A stretch of DNA of 64,000 bases from Mesorhizobium loti (lineage in GTDB: Bacteria > Pseudomonadota > Alphaproteobacteria > Rhizobiales > Rhizobiaceae), in NCBI GenBank assembly GCA_002356515.1, contig AP017607.1, positions 156,870-220,869 of the forward strand, written 5' to 3'. A model generated the notes under the pieces. That model ran no database searches. It was given only the letters and a program-made list of their open reading frames with translations, and was not told the DNA's origin. How positions within the stretch are numbered: position 1 is the stretch's first letter; each line of letters starts with the position of its first letter. The position numbers and the translations under genes were made by a program. Below, one piece after another: positions 1 to 7,764 of this stretch.

Positions 1-400
1 TGGAAACTAGGTGGATGTCGCCGATCTGCAGAAGCCGAATTTTTGGTAGCACTACATGTCCCCCTCCCGAAGACTGCAGTATCGTTCTTGTCGGTGCATT
101 GCAACGTCATGGCGGGAACTTGAAACTCTCTCAGTGCAAGAGGCGAACGACGTTGCGGTTTGGGGTAAGGCCCTAGCAATACCGCCTTCCCCTGAGAATC
201 GAGCCTCCGCGAACGGATCAACGAGAACTCGTGGAAACTTGCCGCCTATCACGTTCTGGAAGGTCTATCCGAGAGGCTCGGTGGACACCGCTCCCGGACC
301 AAAATGCCCGCTTTTTCACAAGATCCGTTGCCGTCCATCGGCCCAGCTCATTTCTTGACGGTTGGTCCTCGAGCTCCTGCGACTATCGCCCGACTTCCGC
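1..400. other. Leading stretch without a recognisable gene
   Basis: I see no convincing gene here. The open frames are short, overlap on both strands and resemble no family I know. The stretch lies just downstream of the end of the E1 gene, so it may hold that operon's terminator or remnants of an older insertion. I could not identify a clear hairpin. Confidence 0.5.
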
Positions 401-1744
401 CTAGCCTACGAACACAACATAGCGCGAGCCCGCGACTGCGACTTTGTGCACGCTTTTGTCACGACCCTCGCATAGGCAGCCAGTACGATGCGGAATCGGC
501 GTGCCGATCAACAGCGGCTGGCCCTTGAGGCCAAGCATTACTCGTTCGGCCGAGAACGGGTAACCGGGAGCGTTTAGCTTGAGAACCTCTGCTGCGGTCA
601 TTAGACCCGCGGCGAAGGAGAGGAAGGGCAGAGCCGCGTCGGTGCGCTTTTCCTCGACCGTCGTCTGGGACGCGGTGGACCCGTCTGTGGCGCACGTAGT
701 TGGAGCGTACTTCTCGTCGGGCGGGAACACGCAGAGCGAACACGCTTTCGCTCCGGGTACATGCCGCATCAAGGTCGCCTGCCAATTCCGACCCGTGGTG
801 GCGTAGAACTGGATCGGAGGGAACCCCATCTCGATATGGTAGCGCACGTTGAACTCGTTGGCGGCCGAGATCAGAATGTCCGTCGAACCGGCCTCACGGA
901 GACTCCAGAGCGCGGACTCATGCAAGGCGACCGCGTCGACCGCTACTTCCTCGACACCGGCTCGGCGCAGAAAGGCGGCGACGGCGTCGACTTTGGCCAT
1001 GTCGACCTTAGCATGGGCATCTGTGAAGATGGGTGAGCGGGTGATGTTATGGATTCCGATCCCGTCGTGATCGATGAGGCTTGCGCGGAAGTCCCTCGTC
1101 GCAAGCGCCAGAAAGTAGTTGGCGGCGGACCCCACCGAGCCGAGCCCTGCAGTCATGACGTGGCCTAGCGAGACCCCGACTGGGGAGAATTCCACCCGCT
1201 TGGGGACATCGGTCCAATCCCAAGCGTTGCAGGCGAAGGACTCGGTCATGGCGCCGAAGCGGGTGCGGAACAGATGCGCGGCACCCAATACCACGGCCAG
1301 CGCCGCGCCTATTCCGACATCCGATTCGATCGGGGATAGCGGCGACGGCCCCGGACCAATGTAGGCGTTCCACCCAGAGCCGTGGATGACAGTGTTGTGG
1401 CCGTCGGGTCCGAGATGGAAGCGAAAATCGCCTGCGGTCACTTGGTGTGTGCCGTAGCTGCCGAACGGGTCGGCGGCTCTCATTCCATCAAGGGCATGCT
1501 CGACAAGCGAACGGCCGGCCCATGGAAGGCGCGGGTGGATAGGTATGTCCGGGAAGCCCACCTGCACCGAGGGTGACAGCCGTCCCAACAGGTTGCAGGC
1601 GACGAGTGCTGCCACTTGCCCGTCGTAACTTGCGAGGTAATCGGGCGACGCGGTGATCGCGACGACCTGCGTTTGGTCGAGTGGCGACGTGCCGTAGCGA
1701 AGCATGCGATCGTTCAATCGGTCGTAAAACTGTTGCTGGTCCAT
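401..1744 (-). CDS. E1-like (ThiF-fold) activating enzyme of a bacterial ubiquitin-like conjugation operon
   Basis: This predicted 447-residue protein would adenylate the C-terminus of the operon's Ubl and pass it through a catalytic cysteine to the E2. Residues 1-180 look like a degenerate Rossmann half without a nucleotide motif. The active half starts near 195 and carries the ATP-binding GLGSVG at 200-205, followed by an acidic strand end (LIDHDGI). A candidate catalytic Cys is C351 in PTTCATDG. Cys pairs at 335/338 and 423/425 could bind zinc. This inactive-plus-active layout is that of E1s from Bil/Bub anti-phage operons, not of the shorter ThiF or MoeB. I chose the ATG at 1744, which overlaps the JAMM gene by 31 bp; a longer frame opens at 1813. 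It is the last gene of the operon. Family assignment is firm; the catalytic Cys is inferred. Confidence 0.86.
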   Translation of the reverse strand: MDQQQFYDRLNDRMLRYGTSPLDQTQVVAITASPDYLASYDGQVAALVACNLLGRLSPSVQVGFPDIPIHPRLPWAGRSLVEHALDGMRAADPFGSYGTHQVTAGDFRFHLGPDGHNTVIHGSGWNAYIGPGPSPLSPIESDVGIGAALAVVLGAAHLFRTRFGAMTESFACNAWDWTDVPKRVEFSPVGVSLGHVMTAGLGSVGSAANYFLALATRDFRASLIDHDGIGIHNITRSPIFTDAHAKVDMAKVDAVAAFLRRAGVEEVAVDAVALHESALWSLREAGSTDILISAANEFNVRYHIEMGFPPIQFYATTGRNWQATLMRHVPGAKACSLCVFPPDEKYAPTTCATDGSTASQTTVEEKRTDAALPFLSFAAGLMTAAEVLKLNAPGYPFSAERVMLGLKGQPLLIGTPIPHRTGCLCEGRDKSVHKVAVAGSRYVVFVG

Positions 1745-2265
1745 GGCCCGCCTGCCGGAATGATAATGATGTCGTCGTCCGATAGCTCGATCCAGCCGTG
1801 CGGCTTCTGCCACAGATAGGCGGCGGCGCCAGCCAGCGAGGGTAGAAACCGTCCATAATCAGGCAGCACGAGTGAGGCGTATCCCGGGTAACGGATCTTG
1901 GCGCCTTCGACGTCACCATCGCTATGGAAGGCTTGGCCCGGATGGGTGTGGACCTGGGCTACCACCTGCAACTCGAACCGCGCCGCCGCCTGCATGCAGG
2001 TCACCATGGCGCGAGTCGGAACATGAAAACTGCCCGCCGTCGTCCGCGCCTCGGGCGCGAAGACCGCTACGGCAAGAGTGACGGCACCGTCGGTCCGGCC
2101 GAGCAGATAGGCGATCCCCTCATGCCGCTGCTGTTGAGACCGGACCAGCGCGGCCATCAAGTCTTGGAGCGCATCCGTGGTCACCAGCAACCTGGCCGGC
2201 TGTGGCGAAATTGCAATGCACTTTGGCTTTCGGCCGAGAACACGCTTGAGCCAACCGGGGATCAT
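1714..2265 (-). CDS. JAMM/JAB metallo-deubiquitinase-like protein
   Basis: Predicted zinc isopeptidase of 183 residues. It would trim the Ubl precursor tail and/or remove Ubl from targets. The JAMM site is complete: E49 in HEGIAYLLG, then HTHPGQAFHSDGD giving H106, H108, S115 and D118. The spacer between HxHP and the serine is one residue shorter than the usual pattern. The start ATG at 2265 overlaps the stop of the E2 gene (ATGA), a sign of translational coupling, and the 3' end overlaps the E1 gene. Stand-alone JAB proteins also occur in phage tails and sulfur-carrier operons, but direct coupling to E1 and E2 genes makes a deubiquitinase role the best reading. Confidence 0.86.
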   Translation of the reverse strand: MIPGWLKRVLGRKPKCIAISPQPARLLVTTDALQDLMAALVRSQQQRHEGIAYLLGRTDGAVTLAVAVFAPEARTTAGSFHVPTRAMVTCMQAAARFELQVVAQVHTHPGQAFHSDGDVEGAKIRYPGYASLVLPDYGRFLPSLAGAAAYLWQKPHGWIELSDDDIIIIPAGGPWTSNSFTTD

Positions 2266-2717
2266 GCTGCCAGCCTGCCTTCGTAGCTCTTCATCAGCTC
2301 GCAGGCGATACGCAGGGCCATGGCACCCAAGGTGCGGCACGCCCTCGTGTATGCGTTGTTCTGCCAGGCGCCGATCTGCCAATCTGAATGCGGTCCGCGG
2401 GAATCGACAGTTTTATAGGCGAGGCGATTCCATGGCGCGCAGATCACGCCGTTACCGTGCAGGAAATTGCCGCCCCGCGGAGTATCCGGCCGATTGTCGA
2501 TCCTGCCGGTCGCCGGGTTGAACCAGTGCCAGGCAGGAGGTGTGGCAGGATAGCCGTCACACCTCACGCGCAGGTGGTAGATCAAGCCGTCCTTGGCAGG
2601 GAGCCCGAGGACGAAGGTCAGGTCATCGATCTGCTCGATCGACCAGCCCATAAGGCTGGCATTCTCCTTAAGCGCGTCGAGTTCAACCTTCACCAGCAGG
2701 GCAGCGGGAGTGCTCAT
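2262..2717 (-). CDS. E2-like ubiquitin-conjugating (UBC-fold) protein
   Basis: Predicted 151-residue conjugating enzyme that would take the Ubl from the E1 as a thioester and pass it to target lysines. It shows the eukaryote-like UBC layout: YPATPP at 57-62 matches the conserved YPxxPP loop. HGNGVIC at 87-93 matches the HPN...G.IC segment, making C93 the likely catalytic cysteine, followed by a Trp-rich stretch (PWNR, SDW). Length is about that of a minimal UBC domain, with no added RING or HECT part. It lies between the Ubl gene (5-bp gap) and the JAMM gene (4-bp overlap). No E3 is visible, in line with the known bacterial systems where E1 and E2 suffice. Confidence 0.86.
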   Translation of the reverse strand: MSTPAALLVKVELDALKENASLMGWSIEQIDDLTFVLGLPAKDGLIYHLRVRCDGYPATPPAWHWFNPATGRIDNRPDTPRGGNFLHGNGVICAPWNRLAYKTVDSRGPHSDWQIGAWQNNAYTRACRTLGAMALRIACELMKSYEGRLAA

Positions 2718-2722
2718 GATGA

Positions 2723-3019
2723 TCAGACCCCGGAACCAGTGGCGACCAGCGTCAACTTGTACCTGCCCTTCCTGAGCCCGAAGCTCACCAGCGGACGGTT
2801 GACAGGCTCGAGGTGGACCTCCCCGTAGTAGAGCTCGAAGGCGTCGCCTTCGGCGAGGTCGCGGTCCTTCACCACTTCCTTGATCACTTTCTCCGCCTTT
2901 TCTTTCTTGTCGAACGTGCCGCGGAATACGCCGTTCGGCGTCGCGATCTCGAGCACGACATCGTCGTCGTTATGATCCTTCCCCGAATTCTCGCCGGGGC
3001 TTTTGTTGTCCTGAGACAT
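2723..3019 (-). CDS. Ubiquitin-like modifier (single beta-grasp domain)
   Basis: Predicted 98-residue protein, first gene of the operon. Residues 1-20 are a charged, disordered-looking tail (SPGENSGKDHNDDD). Residues 21-93 alternate strand-like and helix-like segments as in a beta-grasp fold: VVLEIATPNG, VFRGTFD, the helix KKEKAEKVIKEVVK, FELYYGEVHL, YKLTLVA. The C-terminus is ATGSGV, so a glycine is followed by one extra residue. Such a tail suggests a precursor that must be trimmed to expose Gly97, which fits the JAMM gene in the operon. The ATG at 3019 was chosen because the upstream in-frame sequence runs into the operator region. By position this is the Ubl of a Bil-type operon; sequence identity to any named Ubl cannot be judged here. 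Confidence 0.78.
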   Translation of the reverse strand: MSQDNKSPGENSGKDHNDDDVVLEIATPNGVFRGTFDKKEKAEKVIKEVVKDRDLAEGDAFELYYGEVHLEPVNRPLVSFGLRKGRYKLTLVATGSGV

Positions 3020-3101
3020 TCGCCAACTCCATTGTTGTCGCCCCGAATCTGCGCAGGGGAGGGCGGAGCAAACCCCTTGGCCCCAGCGTCGTTGCATGTT
3101 A

Positions 3102-3118
3102 GTCCCACTTCCGGGAAC
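3102..3118. promoter_or_regulatory. Operator-like near-palindrome, copy 1
   Basis: The 17-bp sequence GTCCCACTTCCGGGAAC is an imperfect inverted repeat. It lies between the divergent Ubl and HigB-like genes. A second copy with the same outer seven and six bases sits 60 bp away (start to start). The likely binder is the XRE-HTH protein encoded at 3502-4650; that is an inference. Confidence 0.55.
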
Positions 3119-3161
3119 ACTAATTCCGATATGGCATAGCGTGAGGTCATGTGCAATAGTT

Positions 3162-3178
3162 GTCCCACATTTGGGAAC
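3162..3178. promoter_or_regulatory. Operator-like near-palindrome, copy 2
   Basis: The 17-bp sequence GTCCCACATTTGGGAAC matches copy 1 except in the central bases. It lies 28 bp before the chosen start of the HigB-like gene, where a bound regulator would block the plus-strand promoter. Together the two copies could control both the toxin pair and the Ubl operon. Confidence 0.55.
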
Positions 3179-3205
3179 CATTTTGTATTGGAGCCGCGGT
3201 TTGCC

Positions 3206-3505
3206 ATGAAGCTGATAGGGATATCGAGATTGCGCGAACTTGCGCGTCGTACCCGTGGCGACCTTGATGGAGCCGTACCGGCGCTCGTTGCCGAACTTGA
3301 GGCCGGGTCATGGCGTTCAATGGCTGAAATCGGGGAATTCTATCCGTCAGCCCTTATCAGAGGCATCAAGGTCCGAATCCCACTCAACGCTGACTATCGG
3401 GTCGATCTCGTCGCTGACTGCGAGGCGCAGATAGTTCTCATCGAATATGCGGGCGCGACTACTGGGGCACGCGCCACGACTAAGGCAGGGAGCAAGGTGA
3501 CATGA
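3206..3505 (+). CDS. HigB-like (RelE-fold) toxin
   Basis: Predicted 99-residue protein resembling HigB-family mRNA interferases. It shows the family order: N-terminal REL-rich helix, the W-[KR]-S segment (GSWRSMAEI), YPSA, a strand with conserved Arg (VRIPLNADYRVDLVAD), and a strand QIVLIEYAG. In HigB the last strand normally runs into a GTHxEYD motif; here it is AGATTGARATTK, so the usual catalytic His and Tyr are missing. It may be a weakened or non-catalytic relative. I chose the ATG at 3206 over an upstream start at 3149, which would place operator copy 2 inside the gene. The last 4 bp overlap the downstream HTH-peptidase gene, the toxin-first order of hig modules. Confidence 0.66.
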   Translation: MKLIGISRLRELARRTRGDLDGAVPALVAELEAGSWRSMAEIGEFYPSALIRGIKVRIPLNADYRVDLVADCEAQIVLIEYAGATTGARATTKAGSKVT

Positions 3506-4650
3506 CAGTTCGACCTATACGCACTGAGGAAGACTACCAATCGGCACTCAAGCGTGCCACTGCGCTGTTTGGGCACAAAAGCCCGAAAGACCGCGACGAG
3601 CTCGAAGTGCTGCAGGCCGTCATCGAACGCTGGGAACGATCCCGGCATCCCATTGAGGCACCGACGCCTGTCCAAGCGATCAAGTTTCGCATGGTGCAGG
3701 AGGGATTGTCACAACGCGATCTGATTCCATACCTTGGAAGCAAATCGCGCGTATCCGAGATACTCAACGGTCAGCGACAGCCCACGGTCGATCAGATCAG
3801 GGCACTACATCAGCATCTAGGCATTCCCGTCACTTCGCTGATTGGCTCGTCGAAGCACGAGCCTGCGGCCGGCTCGTCGAGTACCTCGATAGCAGCCGAA
3901 GGAAAGCTTCGTACGCTTGGCGTGATGAGAACGAAGGAGAATCTCGCCGGCTTCTTATCGCGTTCGAAGGCCTCTGCTCCGGCAATCGCCATGTTGCGCA
4001 AGACCAGGACTGAGCGCACCAACGCTAAGACGGACATGGCGGCACTCGAAGCATGGTGCGCAGCCGTATTAGTTCGTGCAGAAAAGATAAATGTCAAAAA
4101 AACTAAGATAGGCGATCCAGAGAAAGCGGCGCGGCAACTGGCACAGCTGAGCCTGTTGGCTGACTGGCAGGATCAGCTCGTCGCTGAGCTACATCGTATG
4201 GGAATAATATTGGTCATATTGGAGCACCTGCCGGGAACATTTCTCGACGGGGCAGCGATGTGCCGCAGCGATGGTGTTCCGGTGATTGCACTAACCTTGC
4301 GTCACGATCGATTGGACAATTTCTGGTTTACGCTGTTGCATGAGTTCGCCCATGCGGTTCGTCACTTGAGCACTGATCGACAGGTTATTCTGGACGATCT
4401 GGATGTGGCGAGTTCGGAAACCATCGAAGCGGAGGCGGACTCGTTTGCACGGCACGCTCTTATCCCTCCTGCCATGTGGAAGGGGATCGACAAGGGCAGC
4501 AGCACGGAGGAGGTGTTGCAGGCGGCGCAGAAAGCTGGCGTGCATCCCGCGATTGCCGCCGGCCGCTGGCGGTTCGAACATTCGGACTATCGTCGTTTCT
4601 CCAAGCTGATTGGTCGGGGCAAGGTGAAGATGGCTCTAATTCCGACTTAA
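3502..4650 (+). CDS. XRE-HTH protein fused to an ImmA/IrrE-type (M78) metallopeptidase
   Basis: Predicted 382-residue two-part protein. Residues 1-115 look like a HigA antitoxin: an N-terminal helix (EDYQSALKRATALF) and a helix-turn-helix near 58-110 (GLSQRDLIPYLGSKSRVSEI). Residues 215-345 are a ImmA/IrrE-like zinc peptidase with HEFAH at 280-284 and a downstream acidic EAEAD (about 310-314) followed by FARHALIP. Likely roles are neutralising the HigB-like toxin, repressing the shared promoter region, and losing repression by regulated proteolysis, as ImmA-type proteins do in mobile elements. The gene overlaps the toxin gene by 4 bp. Domain calls are firm; its control of the neighbouring Ubl operon is inferred. 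Confidence 0.82.
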   Translation: MTVRPIRTEEDYQSALKRATALFGHKSPKDRDELEVLQAVIERWERSRHPIEAPTPVQAIKFRMVQEGLSQRDLIPYLGSKSRVSEILNGQRQPTVDQIRALHQHLGIPVTSLIGSSKHEPAAGSSSTSIAAEGKLRTLGVMRTKENLAGFLSRSKASAPAIAMLRKTRTERTNAKTDMAALEAWCAAVLVRAEKINVKKTKIGDPEKAARQLAQLSLLADWQDQLVAELHRMGIILVILEHLPGTFLDGAAMCRSDGVPVIALTLRHDRLDNFWFTLLHEFAHAVRHLSTDRQVILDDLDVASSETIEAEADSFARHALIPPAMWKGIDKGSSTEEVLQAAQKAGVHPAIAAGRWRFEHSDYRRFSKLIGRGKVKMALIPT

Positions 4651-4758
4651 TTTCTGTTGGTGGCGCGAAAGTGGCCCCAGAGCAGTCGACCGTCAAAGCA
4701 CCTATGCGACGTCCATGTTCATGAGTTGTTCTTCGAAATTCGCATAATTGGCAGTGCG

Positions 4759-5035
4759 GTGTGATGTCCGGAATTATTTGGCATTTTCGGGGTTTACCAG
4801 TCCGGAATTATGCGCCGCGCGCGCTCGGCTTATCCTATTGAATACAGAAGGGTTTTCTGGCTAAAGGTAGGGATTTTCGGTCCTAAGATCGGGTTTACCA
4901 ATGGCCAAAATGACAGTTAATTCCGGACTGGGGTTAAGTAATTGGATTTGCGTAGGATATTGCCGTCCTTATTGGTAAACCCAAATGCGTCTGGCAACGG
5001 ATTGGTAAACTCAGGGCCCCGGCATTGGTAAACCC
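4759..5035. repeat. Left-end transposase binding-site array
   Basis: The terminal repeat at 4759-4777 is followed by further TCCGGAATTA or TAATTCCGGA motifs near 4801-4810 and 4918-4926. A second motif family, ATTGGTAAACCC in either direction, occurs at 4791-4800 (partial), 4891-4902, 4971-4982, 5001-5012 (last bases TC) and 5024-5035. Arrays of this type at one end are typical of transposase binding in Mu and Tn7 relatives. Confidence 0.72.
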
Positions 5036-5235
5036 AGCCGCAGCCCTTTGGCCAAGGCCCAGCTCTTCCTTCCACTGTCGCCAATCTCCTCTACACACTC
5101 TCGAAACGAACTGTGGCCAATGGCTTCCTAGGGCTTCGTCAGGCTGTGTGAAGATCAAGGTCTGGCTGTCACGACAGAGATAACTCCAGCTGCTACCCGG
5201 TGGTTTACCGCTCCCCCGCCAGGGTTCAACGCACG

Positions 5236-5439
5236 ATGTCGCGGAAAGAGTTCGTCCCACTCAACCTGCTCGCCAAGTCGGCAGGAATCTCTCGGCAGGC
5301 AGTTTGGAAGGCCTGCCAGCGCGGCAACTGGCGAGGGCACGCTCTCAACGTGCGCGTTGTTCAAGGTAAGGGTGGCAACGCGGGAAAGCATTATCTCGTC
5401 AGTTTGGCTTCCCTCCCACCTCCGATTGAAGCCCATTGA
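5236..5439 (+). CDS. MuA-type N-terminal DNA-binding domain (separate reading frame)
   Basis: Predicted 67-residue protein or protein part. The segment LLAKSAGISRQAVWKACQR is followed by VVQGKGGNAGKHYLVSLASLPPP, matching the winged-helix domain at the start of MuA-type transposases (helix, then R.GKGG....Y..S.LP). In MuA this domain is fused to the catalytic core. Here a TGA at 5437-5439 ends it and the core continues in the +1 frame with no ATG near the junction. Either a programmed frameshift joins them, the two are made separately, or a mutation has split the gene. Confidence 0.6.
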   Translation: MSRKEFVPLNLLAKSAGISRQAVWKACQRGNWRGHALNVRVVQGKGGNAGKHYLVSLASLPPPIEAH

Positions 5440-7000
5440 GCCGAACGGTCCAAACACGATTGCATCCCGAAACCGGCACGGCCCAGCCGATAAAGGCAAG
5501 AAACGCGTAGTGGTCAGTCGGCCGTGGGATGCTTTGGTACCCTTCGACGCTGGCACAAAGGCGAAAATTGCAGAAGACCTAAAACAGGAAATCCGAGGGC
5601 TCTTGGCAGCCGGCGCAGCTTGGGGACATGTCAAGCTCTTGGCCCGTAACTTCCTGATAGAGACCACCAGGTCATGGGGGTTCCGCCCCAGCGATATTGC
5701 GAGTTTCGAGCAAGCTTGTTCGATCCCGTGGACGCTGATTTCGGAAGAGATACATTATCGGAAGGTCCACCAGTTCCGCACGAACCGCAAAGCTTACGAG
5801 GACAGCCGCCCGCGTGGTCGGCGCTCCATCGAAGGCATGCGCCCGATGGAATTGGTCGTCGGAGACGTGCACCCGATCGACATCCACCTGAGGCGGGCTG
5901 ACGGCTCGATTTGTACAGCGAAGTTGATCGCGTTTCTCGATTGGGCGACTGGCCGCGTCTGGTGTGATCTGATCGCATTTGACAAGCGCGGCGGTGTCAA
6001 CAATCGTGATGTGATTGAGGTATTCGCGGCCATGGTGGAGCATCCCGCCTTTGGCCTGCCTGAAGCCCTCTACATCGATAACGGCAAGGAATACTGGTTC
6101 GCGACGTACCTGGACGCCGACACGACGCTGACGGTGCCCGGATTCCATGGGCCGGCGCGCAAGCTGAGAGTTGTCAACACCTTGCCGTACAACGCTCCGG
6201 CAAAGCCAATCGAACGCTGGTTCGGCGACTTCGAGTCTCGCTATCTGAGCGCGGTACCGGGCTGGATTTCCGGTAACCGTATGAGCAAGCGCCAGGAGGC
6301 GATCGGCCAAACGATTGCACCCTATGGCACCTTCGAAGATTTCGTTCCTGCGTTCTTCGGTCTCCTGAAGGCCTATCACAACGTGCCCACGGGAAAGCAG
6401 AGCGGCCTCAAGGGGCTTTCGCCCAATGCCATCTTTCAACAGCACGTTGCCGCAGGCTGGTCAGCGATCACCATGAGACGGGATGAGATCCGCGCGTCCG
6501 TAGCGCGCCGTGTCGAGCGCACTGTGCTTCAAGGCGCGTTTCAGATCCGAGGGCGTCGGTGGTCCTGCGAAGAGCTGTGGAAGTATACGCACGATAAGGT
6601 TCTGGTCTGCGAGCCGGTCTATCATGCGCCGGCCGAGCTGCTTGTGCTGGACATGAAGGGCAACAGGCTCGGGATCGCCACCCCCGATGTTGCACTTCAT
6701 CCGCTTGATCACCGCGGCGCCCAAAGCACGGCAGCACGGGCGAGGGCGCATCGCAGCGCGATCGTTGAGATGGCTCGCTCGGTCCCGAAAATCGACGTTG
6801 CAGCTCGGCTGATAGCGCTTGGCCAGGCTCAACCTGACATCATCCCCAACAAGCCGACGGGCAAGGTGTCGTTCGACCCGTCTGGTCGGCCGGCGCGGAT
6901 CGTGATGCCGAAGAAGCCTTCCAACTCCGAAGAGCGCCGGCGCGAACAGGACGAGCGGATAGCCGCGCAGATGGACTTGGTGAAGGGGATCGTCGGTTGA
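5435..7000 (+). CDS. MuA/TniA-like DDE transposase, catalytic part
   Basis: Integrase-fold transposase core that would cut and join the element ends. Counting from an in-frame TTG at 5357, the DDE residues are D170 (VVGDVHPID), D241 (LYIDNGKEYW) and E286 (AKPIERWFGDFE). A Mu-type C-terminal beta-barrel follows (GRRWSCEELW). No ATG lies near the start. The frame may be entered by +1 frameshift from the upstream DNA-binding domain, or at a GTG near 5510 (before VSRPWDAL). The 5435 start given here is the first codon of this frame overlapping the upstream stop. The 3' end overlaps the ATPase gene by 4 bp. Confidence 0.78.
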   Translation: MEPNGPNTIASRNRHGPADKGKKRVVVSRPWDALVPFDAGTKAKIAEDLKQEIRGLLAAGAAWGHVKLLARNFLIETTRSWGFRPSDIASFEQACSIPWTLISEEIHYRKVHQFRTNRKAYEDSRPRGRRSIEGMRPMELVVGDVHPIDIHLRRADGSICTAKLIAFLDWATGRVWCDLIAFDKRGGVNNRDVIEVFAAMVEHPAFGLPEALYIDNGKEYWFATYLDADTTLTVPGFHGPARKLRVVNTLPYNAPAKPIERWFGDFESRYLSAVPGWISGNRMSKRQEAIGQTIAPYGTFEDFVPAFFGLLKAYHNVPTGKQSGLKGLSPNAIFQQHVAAGWSAITMRRDEIRASVARRVERTVLQGAFQIRGRRWSCEELWKYTHDKVLVCEPVYHAPAELLVLDMKGNRLGIATPDVALHPLDHRGAQSTAARARAHRSAIVEMARSVPKIDVAARLIALGQAQPDIIPNKPTGKVSFDPSGRPARIVMPKKPSNSEERRREQDERIAAQMDLVKGIVG

Positions 7001-7764
7001 CGGTGTTCGTTGAGACTCGCGCCGCGCTCACCGTGCGCGCCGCCTTCGATATGGCGGTCAAGATGCGCTATCCGGTGCTGGCGGTCGGCAAGGCGGGGCT
7101 CGGAAAGACTTTAGCGCTGAAGTGGATAGCTACCCACACCGGAGCTGCCTACTGTGAGATTGCGCAGCATACCAAGGCTATGAGGCCGATGTTCCTGATG
7201 CTCCACGACGCCTATGGTGTCCAAAATGACAGCAAGCACACATACGATCTTGGGAAGGATTGCATGAACTTTCTGGGCGGCCGATACGGCCCGCCGCGTC
7301 CGTTGCTGGTGGACGAATATCAAAACTTCACACCCACTGTTTTGCGGGAGCTGCTGCACCTTCAGGAGCACTGCGGTTTCGCCTTGCTGCTTGCCGGCAA
7401 CACTCATCGGTTAGCGGGGACGAGACGTGATACGCACGCCATGGATCAGATCGAAAGCCGCATCGGCATGCGTTTCGAGATCGGGCAGCCGACGCGCGAG
7501 GACTGCGTGAGGATAGGCGCCGAATACAACGTTGAGGGAGCCGATGCCTTCGAGGCAATCGCCACCTACGGTCAGAACACCTCCCTCCGCGCGCTTAGCC
7601 ACCTGCTCCAGACCTGCGCTGCCGCTACCACCAGCGGCGACAGCAGTATTCGTCTTCCCTGGATCGAGACCACGCTTCGCAGCATGTCGTGCGGCAGCGA
7701 CGCGCTCAAGCTCTTGCACGAGCGCCGAAACGACGGTGCACACGACATCAGCGGACCCACTTAA
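6997..7764 (+). CDS. TniB/MuB/TnsC-like AAA+ transposition ATPase
   Basis: Predicted 255-residue ATPase that would choose target DNA and activate the transposase. Walker A is GKAGLGKT at 31-38 and Walker B is LLVDEYQNF; a sensor-like LLLAGNT follows, then an SRIGMRF arginine region. It is short for TnsC and fits the minimal TniB/MuB class. Translation probably starts at the TTG that overlaps the transposase stop (TTGA at 6997-7000); a GTG at 7003 is an alternative. It is the last gene before the right terminal repeat. Confidence 0.8.
   Translation: MTVFVETRAALTVRAAFDMAVKMRYPVLAVGKAGLGKTLALKWIATHTGAAYCEIAQHTKAMRPMFLMLHDAYGVQNDSKHTYDLGKDCMNFLGGRYGPPRPLLVDEYQNFTPTVLRELLHLQEHCGFALLLAGNTHRLAGTRRDTHAMDQIESRIGMRFEIGQPTREDCVRIGAEYNVEGADAFEAIATYGQNTSLRALSHLLQTCAAATTSGDSSIRLPWIETTLRSMSCGSDALKLLHERRNDGAHDISGPT

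Noticed and set aside
3149..3205. Longer start for the HigB-like gene
   Set aside because: It would add 19 residues without family likeness and put an operator palindrome inside the gene.
4759..5035. CRISPR-like array in the left end of the transposon
   Set aside because: The repeats are 10-12 bp, occur in both directions and have irregular spacing; they are transposase-type binding sites. No CRISPR array was seen anywhere in the window.
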